64,000 nucleotides of DNA, from positions 84,165,001-84,229,000 of the forward strand of contig JAUMIR010000004.1 in the NCBI GenBank assembly GCA_030847615.1, written 5' to 3'. This stretch comes from Gambelia wislizenii. Taxonomy: Eukaryota > Chordata > Lepidosauria > Squamata > Crotaphytidae. Of this stretch, positions 1 to 12,400 are shown one piece after another (positions within the stretch are counted from its first letter, which is position 1; each line of letters starts with the position of its first letter). Both the position numbers and the translations under genes were made by a program. The notes beneath the pieces are model-generated. The model did not search any database. It had not been told where the DNA came from and saw only the letters and a list, made by a program, of their open reading frames with translations.

Positions 1-548
1 CAAATGGTTCACTACTTCATAATAACAACAACCAACAACAACAACCTCCCACACAGACAGTCAGTTATGTTCTGAACAACTTACTTGCAGCAGAATTTTC
101 ATCTAGCTCACAGTGCCCTGTTGACTGATAGCTTCCATGTCAATGAGTCAATGAAGCCGCTGTGGGTTTAGTGTGGACTTTAAAGGAGCTATCCACAGTG
201 CCAAATCTATTTTGGGAAACAGAGTTCAGCACCTTGGCTAGCTCCTTGAATGTTCACACTAAAACTCAGAAGAGATTCACCACCCTACTGACACGGAAAC
301 CACCTTAGTGGGTGATGGAGGTAACATGAGAAAGACTTTGCTTCAGAATCAGCAAACTAAATCAAACCAAACTGATTATCAGCTACCTGGCTGCTTCATA
401 GCACCAGAATGATCAGACATGTTGTTCTAGTATTTCTGATCACCACAATCAGGTTCAAGCATCCCACAGCTTTTTGCAAATAGAGTCCAGAAACCTGAGA
501 TTCTTTCCTTTTGTTATCCACCTATAAAGTCTAGTCCTTAGTCTAGGG

Positions 549-933
549 CAGTGATGGGCAACCTTTTGAGTTTGGTGTGTCAAACTTTGCCAAAAAACTG
601 AGCATAACTTGGGTGGTGTGTCACTTTGAGGAAAAAATGTTAGAGAGGCAGGGGTGGGTGGGTGGAGGAATGTGGCGACTGGGGCTTCAAAGCCCCAATC
701 GCTACTTTAGGAAGGGGGGGAGGAAAGTGGCGACTGGGGCTTCGAAGCTCCGATTGCCACTTTAGGGAGGGTGGGAGGGGGGAGGAAAGTGGCGACCAGG
801 GCTTTGAAGCCCCAATCACCACTTTAGGGAGGGTGGAGTGTGTGAAAAATCCTTCTTGGCATGCGGCCGCGTGTCATCAGAAATGGCTATGCGTGTCAGT
901 ACTGACACACATGTCATAGGTTCACCATCACTG
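549..933. mobile_element. hAT-type non-autonomous element with 8-bp target duplication
   Basis: Terminal inverted repeats: cagtgatgggcaacct at the left, aggttcaccatcactg at the right (two mismatches over 16). It is flanked on both sides by the perfect 8-bp duplication gtctaggg (541-548 and 934-941), the hAT signature. No transposase. The middle holds about three tandem GC-rich units. Confidence 0.9.
672..840. repeat. Internal tandem repeat, three units of about 55-62 bp
   Basis: Units start with gtggcga at 672, 727 and 789 and contain the small palindrome ggggcttcaaagcccc (variants in each unit), then a G-rich spacer. Lies wholly inside the hAT MITE. Short open frames here arise from the repeat. 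Confidence 0.85.
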
Positions 934-1059
934 GTCTAGGGAGAGATACTGCCTGAGGACAGGGACCAGTTTCTGTCTTTGTGCTCTCCCAGTATGCTGC
1001 ACAGTGCATCTCTGATAACAAGCCAAACCACTCTACTTTAAAGCCATTTTGTGATGGTT

Positions 1060-1205
1060 TGGGCTGTTTTAGGGTGACTTTTTTGCCTCCAAAATTTGGA
1101 AACTTTTTAGGGAATTAGGGAGCTCTGGAGGTGTTTTTGGTGGGAGCAAAAATGGGGCTGGGGGCTTCATGTGGCCACAAGCCATACTTTTCCCACTCCT
1201 AACTT
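1060..1205. mobile_element. hAT-like fragment
   Basis: On the minus strand atggcttgtggccacatgaa and gcccccagccccatttttgc resemble Charlie-type 'tgtggcccacaag' ends. A related region lies at 54835. Confidence 0.4.
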
Positions 1206-1206
1206 A

Positions 1207-1424
1207 GGGCCTTTCACATTACACAGTTATAACAAAATGCTTTCCTTTAACTGCCATAGCTGCATCCTATGGAGCTCTGGTGTTTGTAGTGAGGCACTAG
1301 AGCTCTCTGGTTGCAAATTCTAAATATTCTTCCCTAAACTGCAAATTCCTAGATTCCACAGTATGGAACCATGTCAATTAAAGTGGAATCATAGTGCTAC
1401 AACCATGTAGCATGATAATGCCCT
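1207..1424. mobile_element. Palindromic hAT-like MITE, 'cctttcacactacacagttatag' family, copy 1
   Basis: Near-palindromic: left arm with gcctttcacattacacagtt and actgccatagctgcatccta, right arm complementary (ccatgtcaattaaagtggaatcatagtgct). Same plan as copies at 5630, 15902 and 37488. Degenerate; no clear duplication. Confidence 0.65.
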
Positions 1425-2051
1425 TAAAGTCTTGAGAAACATCTACCAGAACCTAAGAGCTTAGAATGAAAAGGAGATGGTCAGGTGCTAAGGTTTCAAT
1501 ACACTGCACCATTCCTTGTCCCCTCTCCCTAGTAAGTAATAGAAGCTGTACAATAAAAAGTAAGCATGCTTAATTTTGCATAACTTAGTGCTGAACTCAG
1601 AGTTATTGCAGAATACAGATGCTACTTAACAGGGATTCACTGTGTTGGTCTCTTTGGGGGTGCACAAGGCTGACAGAGCCATGCAAGATGAAGGAAGCAG
1701 ATACACAGCATGCATGTAGGGATACTGTCCTTTCCTCTAGAACAGTAGTTTCCAACACTTTGGTCCTCCAGTCATTTGGTCCTCCAACTCCTAGAATCCC
1801 TGATCATTGGACATGTTAGCTGGAGTCTCAGTCCTAAACTTCTGAAGGATCAAAGACCAAGAACCATCTTAGACCAGTGTCTTAGAACACAGTTTCTGAT
1901 TTTGCATTGCACTGCTTATCCTGAATGGTGGACAATTGCACTTAGATATGTTTGGATATAATACAGAGGAAACAGACTATTCTACAAGCTTCTAGCATCT
2001 TTTCTTTGTGTCTCTCCCATGTTATGTGCAACTGTAAAGAATTGTACTTAC

Positions 2052-2174
2052 TTGCTCTGTGTAATTTCCCTTAGGTGCCTTCTGATATGTAGGCTCCAGA
2101 ATGTTGTTAGGGATGTAACCCTCCTCCCCTGCAGAATTTCTAGCAAGCCACCATTTTTTCCGCTGGTCTAAAAC
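2052..2174 (-). CDS. EPS8L3: EPS8L3 coding exon 15 (second half of SH3 domain)
   Basis: Forty-one codons, phase 0-0, donor GTAAGT. Of two possible acceptors, the upstream one (gtttag, exon begins GTTTTAGACC) was chosen because it restores [20 protein letters not shown] in frame. It has the SH3 tryptophan pair and [10 protein letters not shown]; the family SH3 prefers PxxDY ligands. This is the last coding exon found; the gene continues to the left. Confidence 0.94.
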
Positions 2175-2476
2175 CTAAACAAAGGAGAGTATGTGATCTG
2201 AAAGTCAGCACTCTATTGAATCCAAAGTGTTAGACCTTACTAAAATGGAATTACTATCCCAATAACCAGAGTGAGGTGAAGGTGGAATATATCTGGGAGG
2301 AAGGGAATGCCAGTAGTGTTAGTACAAACTGAGACTGACCAGCTTAGCATTCATGTTCTGGGATACACAATAGTATAGTTCTGTAATCCAAAAACTGCCT
2401 ATGTCTAGTTGAGCAGTGAAATAAGCTCTTTGGAAGAACTGATCATTGAAGACATTGGCCAAGATTCTGTTGGATG

Positions 2477-2513
<37 letters not shown>

Positions 2514-5500
2514 CATGTGTAAACAGCAGTGGTTTTGCTGACCCTATACAGTAGGAATAGGGAGGTACCCTCTCCTTCCCAGAAGGTCAGACTTTCAAAG
2601 CAAGGAGCTTCTGTCTTACCTCTAATAGGTCTCCTTTGCTTACAGAAAGCTCCCTGGAGTTTCTTGCATGGAACTCATACATGGCTTGCATGAGCTGGGG
2701 AGGATCAGATGCCCTGAAAAAGAGATGAGATCACTACTGAGGGCATGAAGAGGACAACAATTCCCATGCCTTAGAGAAACAAAAGAACATATCTGTAAAT
2801 TTAAATTAGGTGCATGACACGGTGCAGCTGGGAATACTGTGAAAGTTTTATGCACAAGAGTGGTTCAACACTACCCCAATGCAGACATTTTTCTGTTTCC
2901 TCTAAGAAAGCCTGCAAGCTTTGTTTAACTCACACTTATATCAGTACAAACAGAGTATGTGTCTGTATGCAGTATCAGTATGATATCCCAACATTGCTGA
3001 ATGGGTGTAGTTTTTTTAATATCTTCTTCTCTTGGATTCAGAGGGATTTATAAACATTCATTACCACGATCTCCATTTCTGGGGAAAACTTTCTGCAATA
3101 TAAGCTGAGCCAGTTCAATAAGAGGCCTTACCTATCTGAGAAGCCATTCTTGTTTCCATTGTGGTCCTGTGAAAAGAACAATACAATACATTGAATACTC
3201 TACTATTGAAAGTGAAAACCACTGCTACTATTCATTACACGGATCTTAAAAACAAATGGTTCAACACATGTGCAAAAGTGAACAGTCCTTAATATATGGT
3301 ACATTGAATCGACTTGTCTACTTTTTTGAATTATATATGAATCTGATGTATTAGCAGCAGCAGCAACAGTAAACTTGTATTCATCTGCATGAAAAACATC
3401 ATTGTTAGAGAATTTTCTGGGGTATTCTAGGAATGGATGATGCCTTATGTGGCTGTAGATTCTGCATCTTTGGTAATATTATAGAGCCATCCTTTGCATT
3501 TACTAGATACCCAGAGAAACACTCTTTGAACCATGAGTAACACTGTGACATACAACCTTTGTAAATGTTTTGTTTACAGTAGTTTGTCTAGTAGACCTAA
3601 ATGAGAATTTCCAAGAAAAGTAATACTGTCCTGTAGAAATTTTCTAGATTCTTCTTGGGCTATCTTTGTTCTTCCCAAAGTAGAACATGTGAAGTGTTGA
3701 TCCTGCTTCAAAAGCTCTTGGCCAGATACCTGCAGTCCATGCTGTGGTACTATATTATAGATTGTGGGATCTGATTCTGTGTTGCCTTTCCAAAGAGACT
3801 CACATTATCCAAACCAATAGAGCTCTGCCTCTGAGTAGGCATGGGTGGCTCCCATCCATCTGAGAACGTGGGCTTGTAAGGAGGGATGGATTGTCCCTCT
3901 GGAAACTCCACCCTGTGAAGGAAGAAGTGATCTTGTAATGCAAGTCTTTCCAAAATGAAAAGGTGGGTACACTTACAAATGGGGAGCAAGGTTGTTTCTA
4001 GTCAGGATATAAAGGAGGATGCTACTCTCAAAATTTCCACTGTGCTCTTGAGTGTCAAGGCTATTGAAATAATTACACAGTTCTAAGGTGTGATTTAAAG
4101 GCAGTGTTCACATTGATCAAAAAGCATATATTGGAGGGAAGAATAAAAGAAGAGTCTTACTAAGACAGACTGAAAGATGAGGGCTAGAATTCACAACTGT
4201 AGTTCTGAATTTGTAACCAAGAGCCTTATCTCATGAGGGAAAGGAAGTGGCTTTAAAGCCCAAGACAAGCTAATCCCACCTTGCCTTATCTCATGATGCC
4301 TGCATGCATCAGCTATTCTTCTGTTCTAGTCCAGTGGAAGACAGTGGTAAATGTGAGCCTTTTTGCTAACTGGAAAAACCCATTAGCAAAAAACCCTTGC
4401 CTTTATCACTGTCTCCCATGGGACTAGAATGAGGAGAACACCTGAAGCACATCTATATTGTGCAATAATGCAAGACGGGATGCACTATTCTCAGGCTTTA
4501 CTTCTACTTCCCTTCCCTTGTGCGATAAGCCCCCAGTAACACATTTGTAACTGATTCATATCCCTATGTATTCAATAGTGTAGGGCATATGTAGGGATCG
4601 TAAAAGTTCCCCCATACTGACTTGCCCCCAATACTGACTTGCCACATTAGCCACTGTGAATGATGGGAATCTGTTTGCCTGTCAGTTACGGATCACCAGC
4701 TTGATGTTTCCACACATACACACCCTTCAGCAATCTCCAGTGTGAGGAGGAATTGCAACAAGGATCCTACTTCTGATTCTTGCACTGGAGACCACTGATA
4801 GGAGTGGAGTGGAAATGTCAGTCTGCTGTGCTCTGATTGAAAGAACAAACCCCTGTGGCTCACAGTGGCTGATGCCCTGGTAGGTCAGGAGTGGTGGTGG
4901 AGGGTGAGGTCAGGCCAGAAGATGCCACTTAGTTAAGTATACTTAACTAACTAATCTAGAATCTCAGCCCAGTTTTTTCCCCCTCACAATGACCTCACAG
5001 CTAGGTTGATTCTAGCAGCAGGTAGACTGAGGCTGGAGTAAGGTGTTAGAGGTTTGATTGGTATACCACATGGCTTACCCTCAGTTCCCTAAGCTAGTCT
5101 ATTACTTTCTGGTGTGATGGAAGATGGCCTCCAGCTGCTAGTGTTGCAGGAAGATTAAACTGTCAGTCCATTTGGATTTTGTACATGACATAGGAAGAGA
5201 GCACCATCTTGTTCTTTGCCTCAGCTAGCAGAATGTCTTGGGCTAACCCTGACTCACAGATGGCCCAGAAGTGTCTCAAATGGGGGCACCAGGCTGCCTG
5301 CTTTCATGAGGTATCTAAGTGGCATGTACTGATCAGCTGTCAAATTCAATTTGCACATATTGTCTGGGCCTTACCTGGTTAGATTCCAAGCAGGTCCCAA
5401 ATTCTTCCAAATAAGCTGCTCATCATAATTCAAGGAGCGCCTCAGCAGGTCAGTACCTTCAGGACTCAGCAAAGGAGAGACTACTGTAGAAGCCAGATTG

Positions 5501-8500
5501 GTCCAGGGACAATTGGACAAAATCTGAAGAACAACAGCACATGTATTTCATGGGAACCAAAGACCTCTTCATGCTTATTTCATCTGCTGTAGTTGAGCCG
5601 CCAAGGGCGCTTAATCTCTATTTGCAAATGTAGGGTGTCTTTCATACTACACAGTTGGATCACACTTGGATCACACTTAAACTGCCATGGCTCCATCCTA
5701 TGGAGTCCTGGGTTTTGTAGTTGTATTTAGAATGATCTGCCAGAGAACTCTAGTGCCACACCTCCAAACTACAAATACCAAGTTTCCACAGAATGGACCA
5801 TGGCAGACAAAGTGGTATCAATGCACTATAATTGGGTAGCAAGGAAGAGACCTAGGTCACAAAATGTGTCACAGCAATGCTCCTGGAGAAAATTGTTTGT
5901 CTTTGCTGGGATATGGGCTCACTGAGTGCCCAAAGGACATTATCAGATGCAGCAAAAAGCGTGAGATTATGCCATCATGCTAACATGAACGGGCCCTGCT
6001 ATCACATGACATTGTCATCTTAGCATGATTACTTTGTGCTCCAACTGTAAAAAAGGCATTATTTCTAATTCATGGGATAAGTCATCAATAGATTGTCAAT
6101 AACACTTTTTCATGGTATTGCAAGCATGCAAAACCATGTCCCATTGTAATCACGAGATTATAGTGTGAATGGGTGGTCCTCAGTGAGAAAACTTCCAGGT
6201 GAGAACATGAAAATGAAGCACAGGATGCTCTTTTGATGAACTGTCTTATTTAGTTTCAATGTTTTTATGTTTGTTTTCAGTGCTTATGTGTTCATTTACT
6301 TTGTTAATTAAGGTGTTTTTGGAGTTTTAAGTATGCTCATATCTTCTTGCAAGAACTGCCAAAACCTTGCCCATGTGAAATTGTGGAAGGAAACTCCCAT
6401 TCTTAAAGTGCTAGTGGTTGCCATAGAATCATAGAATCATAGAATCATAGAATTGTGGAGTTGGAAGAGACCACAAGGGCCATCCAGTCCAACCCCCTGC
6501 CATACAGGAAATCACGATCAAAGCATCCCTGACAGATGGCCATCCAGCCTCTGTTTAAAGACCTCCAAGGAAGGAGACCCCACCACTCTCCGAGGGAGTG
6601 TGTTCCACTGCCGAACAGCTTTTACTGTCAGAAAGTTCCTCCTAATGTTGAGGTGGAATCTCTGTTCCTGGAGCTTGCATCCATTGTTCCGTGTTCTAGT
6701 CTCTGGAGCAGCAGAAAACAAGCTTGTTTCATTCTCAATGTGACACCCCTTCAAATACTTAAACAGGGCTATCATATCACCCCTTAACCATCTTTTTTCC
6801 AGGCTAAACATACCCAGCTCCCTAAGTCTTTCCTCATAAGGCATGGTTTCCAGACCTTTCACCATTTTAGTTGCCCTTTTCTGGACACACTCCAATTTGT
6901 CAATATCCTTTTTGAATTGTGGTGCCCAGAACTGGACACAGTATTCTAGGTGAGGCCTGACCAAGGCAGAATAGAGTGGCACTATTACTTCCCTTGATCT
7001 AGACACTATACTTCTATTGCTGCAGCCCAAAATTGCATTGGCCTTTTTAGCTGCCACATCACACTGTTGACTCATGTTCAACTTGTGGACTACTAGGATT
7101 CCTAGATCCCTTTTGCACATAATCTCATTCAGCCAGGTCTCCCCCATCCTGTATCTATGCATTTTGTTTTTCTGCCCTAAGTGCAGTACCTTACATTTCT
7201 CTGTATTGAATTTCATTATGTTAGCTTTGGCCCAGCTCTCCAGTCTATCCAGATCATTTTGAATTTTGATCCTGTCCTCTAGGGTATTAGCTACTCCTCC
7301 TAATTTGGTGTCATCTGCAAATTTGATAAATATGCCCCTAATTCCATCATCCATGTCATTGATAAAGATGTTGAATAGCACTGGGCCCAAAACAGAACCC
7401 TGTGGCACCCCACTGGTCACATCTTTCCAAGACGAAAAGGAGCCACTGCTGAGCACCCTTTGGGTTTGGCTGGTCAACCAATTACAAATCCATTTAACAG
7501 TTAACTTGTCTATACCACATTTTACAAGCTTGTTTGCAAGAATGTCATGGGGAACCTTGTCAAAGGCCTTACTGAAATCAAGGTATGCGATATCAACAGC
7601 GTTCCCTTCATCTACCAAGCTGGTAATTTTATATAAAAAAATGTTGTGTGATAATTCCGTGGTGGTTCTTTCACATGATTACAGTGATGTGTTATAATAA
7701 AGTGTCATAATGCCACAATGTTTTTGCTATCCTCATTCGTGGAATTACAGTGTTTTAGACACTCGTCTGATAATGTCCATACAGCTGACTAAAGGTAATC
7801 ACTTCTTTCTTCTGCCTCTTTCTAGAGATCTCCTTGGCAGTTTGCAAGTCTACTTCGGGGCATTGGCTCTTTCCATTTCACCCATGCAGAAAGTGAGCTA
7901 TATAGCAGTACTGGGTGATGTCATGGCCACCAACAAATTGGGAGTGAAACTCAGGAGTTCTCAGTCCCAGATTTAGGAAATTTGACCATAAGTATTTATT
8001 TTTTTGTGCTGTATCAAAATGTCAAGGACACACACTGATGTGGGAAAAGGAACATCTTATATGTTTTTAATTGCATTGTTCATTTCAATTGTGAGCTACT
8101 TTGAGTTCTAATTTTTTGGGGAAAGGGGATATAAATAAATATAATCATCATCATCATTGTCATCATCATAATTTCTCTCCTACCTTCTCTCTCTCTTTCT
8201 CTCTATAATAGATGGTGTAGCTTTTAGAAGTTACTTTTTTGACTACAACTTCCAGAATTCTCTAGCTGGCATTGCTGGAGGATTCTGGCACCTGACTGCT
8301 ATTGTTAGTCCTAACTAGAATAGACCATTGAATCAAAATTTACACAAGTTACCATTGATTCAATATGTCCATATTAGTTGGGACAAACATTAGAATTTAG
8401 GCCATTGAGGTGTAAGTAAAAAAGTAATGTTTACAACCTTGAGTGGGTACTTAATGGAAAAAGTAGAGGATCAGTAGAGAATATCAGAAGTCCTTGCTGG

Positions 8501-9439
8501 CTACAATACTTACAGTAGTTAAAGTTGAAAAGATGAGATGAACCAGCTCTGGAGCACTTGGTTGGCTTATGGTTGTTTCCAGGTTTCCCTGTAGAAACAA
8601 AAGAGAACAGAAAAGTCAGGCTGACCTCACCCTTCGTCATTCTGCAATTTTCTAATTAATTAATGGACAGACTAGAGGATGAGGGAAGCAAATGCCCTGA
8701 CAGCCGCATGTTTGTATTACTGAACTTTGAGCCAAAGATGATGCAAGTCTTTTGCCAGTCCCTGAGTAAGGCAACATGCTCCCACCTCCCACCACTACCC
8801 TGCCCCTCGAAGGACTATATGGAGCAAATTTAATTCAGCTAACCAGAATCCACTTTCCTACCAGAACTGTATTGTTTAGTGGAGAGGAACTCTTGCTTGG
8901 TTAACTGTTTTAACTCCAGAGGCCCTATGTTTTGCTCAGTAGTTACTTGGCGGTGGCCATGCATCTGACTCTCCCAAACCAGAAACAAAAGACCATGGCC
9001 ATGATAGGAGGGAGATGATGAGGTTGGTAGTTCCCCCAAATTACCACTCCCAAACTCTGGTTCTGACCAAGTTCCAGCTTTCACTTGTTATATGTCTGCA
9101 AACACAGAGGGGCTTTCTGCTCTCTAGATATTTTGGACTTCAACTTTCATGATTCCTTTGGCTATGTTAGCTGGGGCTGATGGGAGCTGCTGTCCAAAAT
9201 GTTTTGAGGGCACTAGGTTGTAGACTAGAGGATGCTTACATCTTGTCATTGTATCTTCTCTTTTCCAGCAATGCTGCAGCTGGATGGATATATGTGTTAC
9301 AGCCTCTCTCCCTTTATGTTCTGATGTTGTCATCAAACTGATCTCTTTCCTCTGTCTTCTCTTTCTGTTTTTTTTCCTTTCTCTATCTTGTCTTTAAGGG
9401 TCAAACACATAATACTTGTAGGTCTCCTTCCCCTCACAG

Positions 9440-9475
<36 letters not shown>

Positions 9476-12400
9476 TGAATAAAGCATTGCAAATGCATTT
9501 TGAAAATTAAAATATGTGAACAAGAGGAGGGGCATCTTAACTCTGTTCTAAATTTCTGCCTCCAACCACTTGTACCTCCCTGGTGGGAAAAGGAGCAGAT
9601 GAAGGTGGGGACTTTATTCTTATTTTTAAAATTTAAATTATGTCTTTTTCCCAGGCCTGAAAAATCAGCACAGTGAGAAGAGATAACCTGCTTCACAAGT
9701 ATCCAGAAAAAAATATGATGGCCAACATCATGCATCATCATTTTAGCTGCAATGATGGGGCTTCATCCTTATAGTTATAACTGATGGTACCTCTCCCAAA
9801 CTCCCTTCACAGCCTGGTAGCACAACCACCAAAGATTTCTGAGGTGCTGGAGATCAGAGCACTGGGAAAAAGTTGTCCACAGTGTGGTCCCAATTGTGGG
9901 GTGCCTTGAGAACAGGCAACTGGAGAAACTTATCAGGGTCTTGCCATTACAACTTGCCCCAAGACATGCCATGACTGGGAGCACACTGTGGACGTCATTT
10001 CTCAGAGCTCTTAATGCTTCAGAAATGCTTCTGTCAGGGTGCCTCTAGGGTGAGAAGGTAGCTTTGGGGGCTCACATTCAGTCATTTATGACCATAAAGG
10101 TGAACCCACAGCAATTGGGATATCGTAAGTCCTGCTTATGATATTGTAACTGCTGAACAAAATGCCAGCCACTGTGTCATTCAGGTCAAGTTAAAATCTT
10201 AGGGCCAGACTAAATGCCATTCAAGCTGTTAGAAATTGTGTGACTGGCTTTTTAAAATAAATATCAGACATGAGGGCTGATCTAGACTGGGGCTCTGGCA
10301 CAGGGTTCCTCCTGATGGGTCAATAGTTCTAGTAAATGTTGGGCTACTCTGTTTCTGGATTTCACTGCTAGTTCCTGTTCCCTCATCCAGTCTTTTCCTA
10401 AATATACCAGTTTCTTTTCCCCCTGCATGAGATGTCCTTAACTAGGGTGTGGGGCAGAGTTTCCTCACTGTCATCCCCTCTATGAACTCAATTTCCCCCA
10501 CCATGCTCCTCTTCCAATATCCACATTCCCTGTCTTGTAAATTTAATTTAAAAAATTGTTATAGTTATAGTGCTAAACCATTTTAGAGCTGTAGCAGTAA
10601 ATGAAAGGGTGGGGGGAAGAGGAAATGTTCAGTCTGGGAAATGGAAATGTAGTAAGAGAAGGAAGGTGAGAGGAAAAATAATTCCCTCATTCAACATGTC
10701 ATCAGTGTGACTGCCCAAAATTACAGCCAGACGAACCAAGACAATAGATGCAGATGAATGATATTTACATCCCAGGTTGTATCGGAAAATCCTGGGGCAG
10801 AAGAAAACAATACCCTGTCATGGCTTGTCCCAGAAATTCATGAGAAATAGGCCAGGCTTGGAGGTGCTTTATAGGTATACAGTATATTTTTTTAAATCCC
10901 AATAAATACAGATATAATTTCCACCAAATATCAAGACTTTTGTTAATCTGGATGAGCCAGATTAAGCCCCTTTTTAGAGAGGCACAAAGGGTTTATTCTT
11001 TTGCCCATTGCTGCATTCTTAATCTGGACTGGACCCTCTCCATCTCCTGTTTGCATGCGAAGAAATGCTTCTAGTGGCATGAATGGGATTTTTCTTGCAG
11101 TGCAAGTAGGAGATACAGGAGAGTCTGATCCAGATCAAAATAGGGGCAAAGGGTTACATAGTGATTGCTTCCAGCCTCTGGAACTCCCTTCCACAGGAGG
11201 CTAGGATGGCCCCCTCCCTGCTTTCCTTTTGCTGGTAGGCAAAGACCTTTATGTTTAAGTAGGCTTTGAATGTATAAGCAGGGAAGCTTTTATTGGGATG
11301 TTTTATTTATTTTTTTAAACTTTTGCATGTCTTTTAAATGAGTTTATATTATTTTATGTGGGGAGTTTAATTGTTTTTAAAATGTCCTTATTCAGTGTTT
11401 TTTTTAACCTCTTTCTGGAAGCCATCTTAGGTTCCACTATGGGAGAAAGGCAGCATATGAATGAATGAATGAATGAATGAATGATGCTTCTCTATTCCTT
11501 CCACAAGAATCCCAACTTTGATCATCCTTCCATGCCCATTATTTTGTTTTAAAAACCCACCCATCCATTGCTAATTACAAAAATGGCATCTCATCATGTT
11601 TGGTGTTTCAGTGGTTAGGCTAAAGGAAGAGTCTGTGTCATTTATGGACAGTGTTTGCCAGCAGCATTGTGCATTGAATTTTAATTGCCACAAGTTGCTT
11701 TGAGAGATCATTTTTGTTCAAAAAACATGAAGAAAAATGACATGCCATAACGTTAAATTCTCTGTTGATTTTCACATAGCATTCAACATTAGAAGGTTTA
11801 CTTTATGCCCTTTCTTCTTTGTCTCTCCATCCCCTATCCTACATTCTTGATTTTGGGATGCAGAAAAAGATTTCCAAAATAAATCCAAAGTAAATTCATT
11901 GGCAATGAATAGGAGCAGCTGCTTGATACAATGGAAATCTTTGTACTGCTGCCCTAGATGCTCTGTGCTATGGAGACTGGGGAGAGAAGCTTTCGCCTAA
12001 GAGATGCTACCAGCTCTCCTGGCACTGGAGACATTTTTGCCAAGGTCACGCAGGTGGTTGAGAGACCTACTAGCAAATTGAAGCTGTACTTGATCTTCTG
12101 GAAACAGTCTTCAAACTCAGGCTTTGGAGGCAGTGCTGAAGAATCAGAGAGAGAATTAGAGGTTAGCCAGCTGCCCATTCCAGAACGTGAGACAAAAGGA
12201 ATACTATAGGCAAGGAGAAATCTGGAGAAATTCTGGACAAATGCATGATGTATAGAGCCCTGAGAAACATCATATCAATGTTTGCACACAACTGTAGCTC
12301 TAATTTACTAACCACTTAAGCTAAAATCATTGGAATATAACATTAGCAGAAACTGATTTGATCTGATTAGTCCAAATGAGCAAAGCTAGCTTATGTCCAA

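Larger units (their letters stand above)
5935..7778. mobile_element. Harbinger-like MITE (family 'ggacattatcaga') split by a CR1
   Basis: The left end ggacattatcagatgcag and right end actcgtctgataatgtcc form TIRs. Internal sequence on both sides matches the copy at 41150 (for example gtgataattccgtgg on the right). A CR1 LINE occupies 6423 to about 7640. The flanking triplets aaa and ata do not form a clean duplication. Confidence 0.72.

Noticed and set aside
74..128. Exon-like stretch on the minus strand with an acceptor and a GTAAGT donor
   Set aside because: Only one frame is open and its peptide does not resemble the SAM-like tail expected for EPS8L3.
577..919. Short frames on both strands with G/R/S-rich peptides
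   Set aside because: Entirely inside the hAT MITE and produced by its tandem G-rich units.
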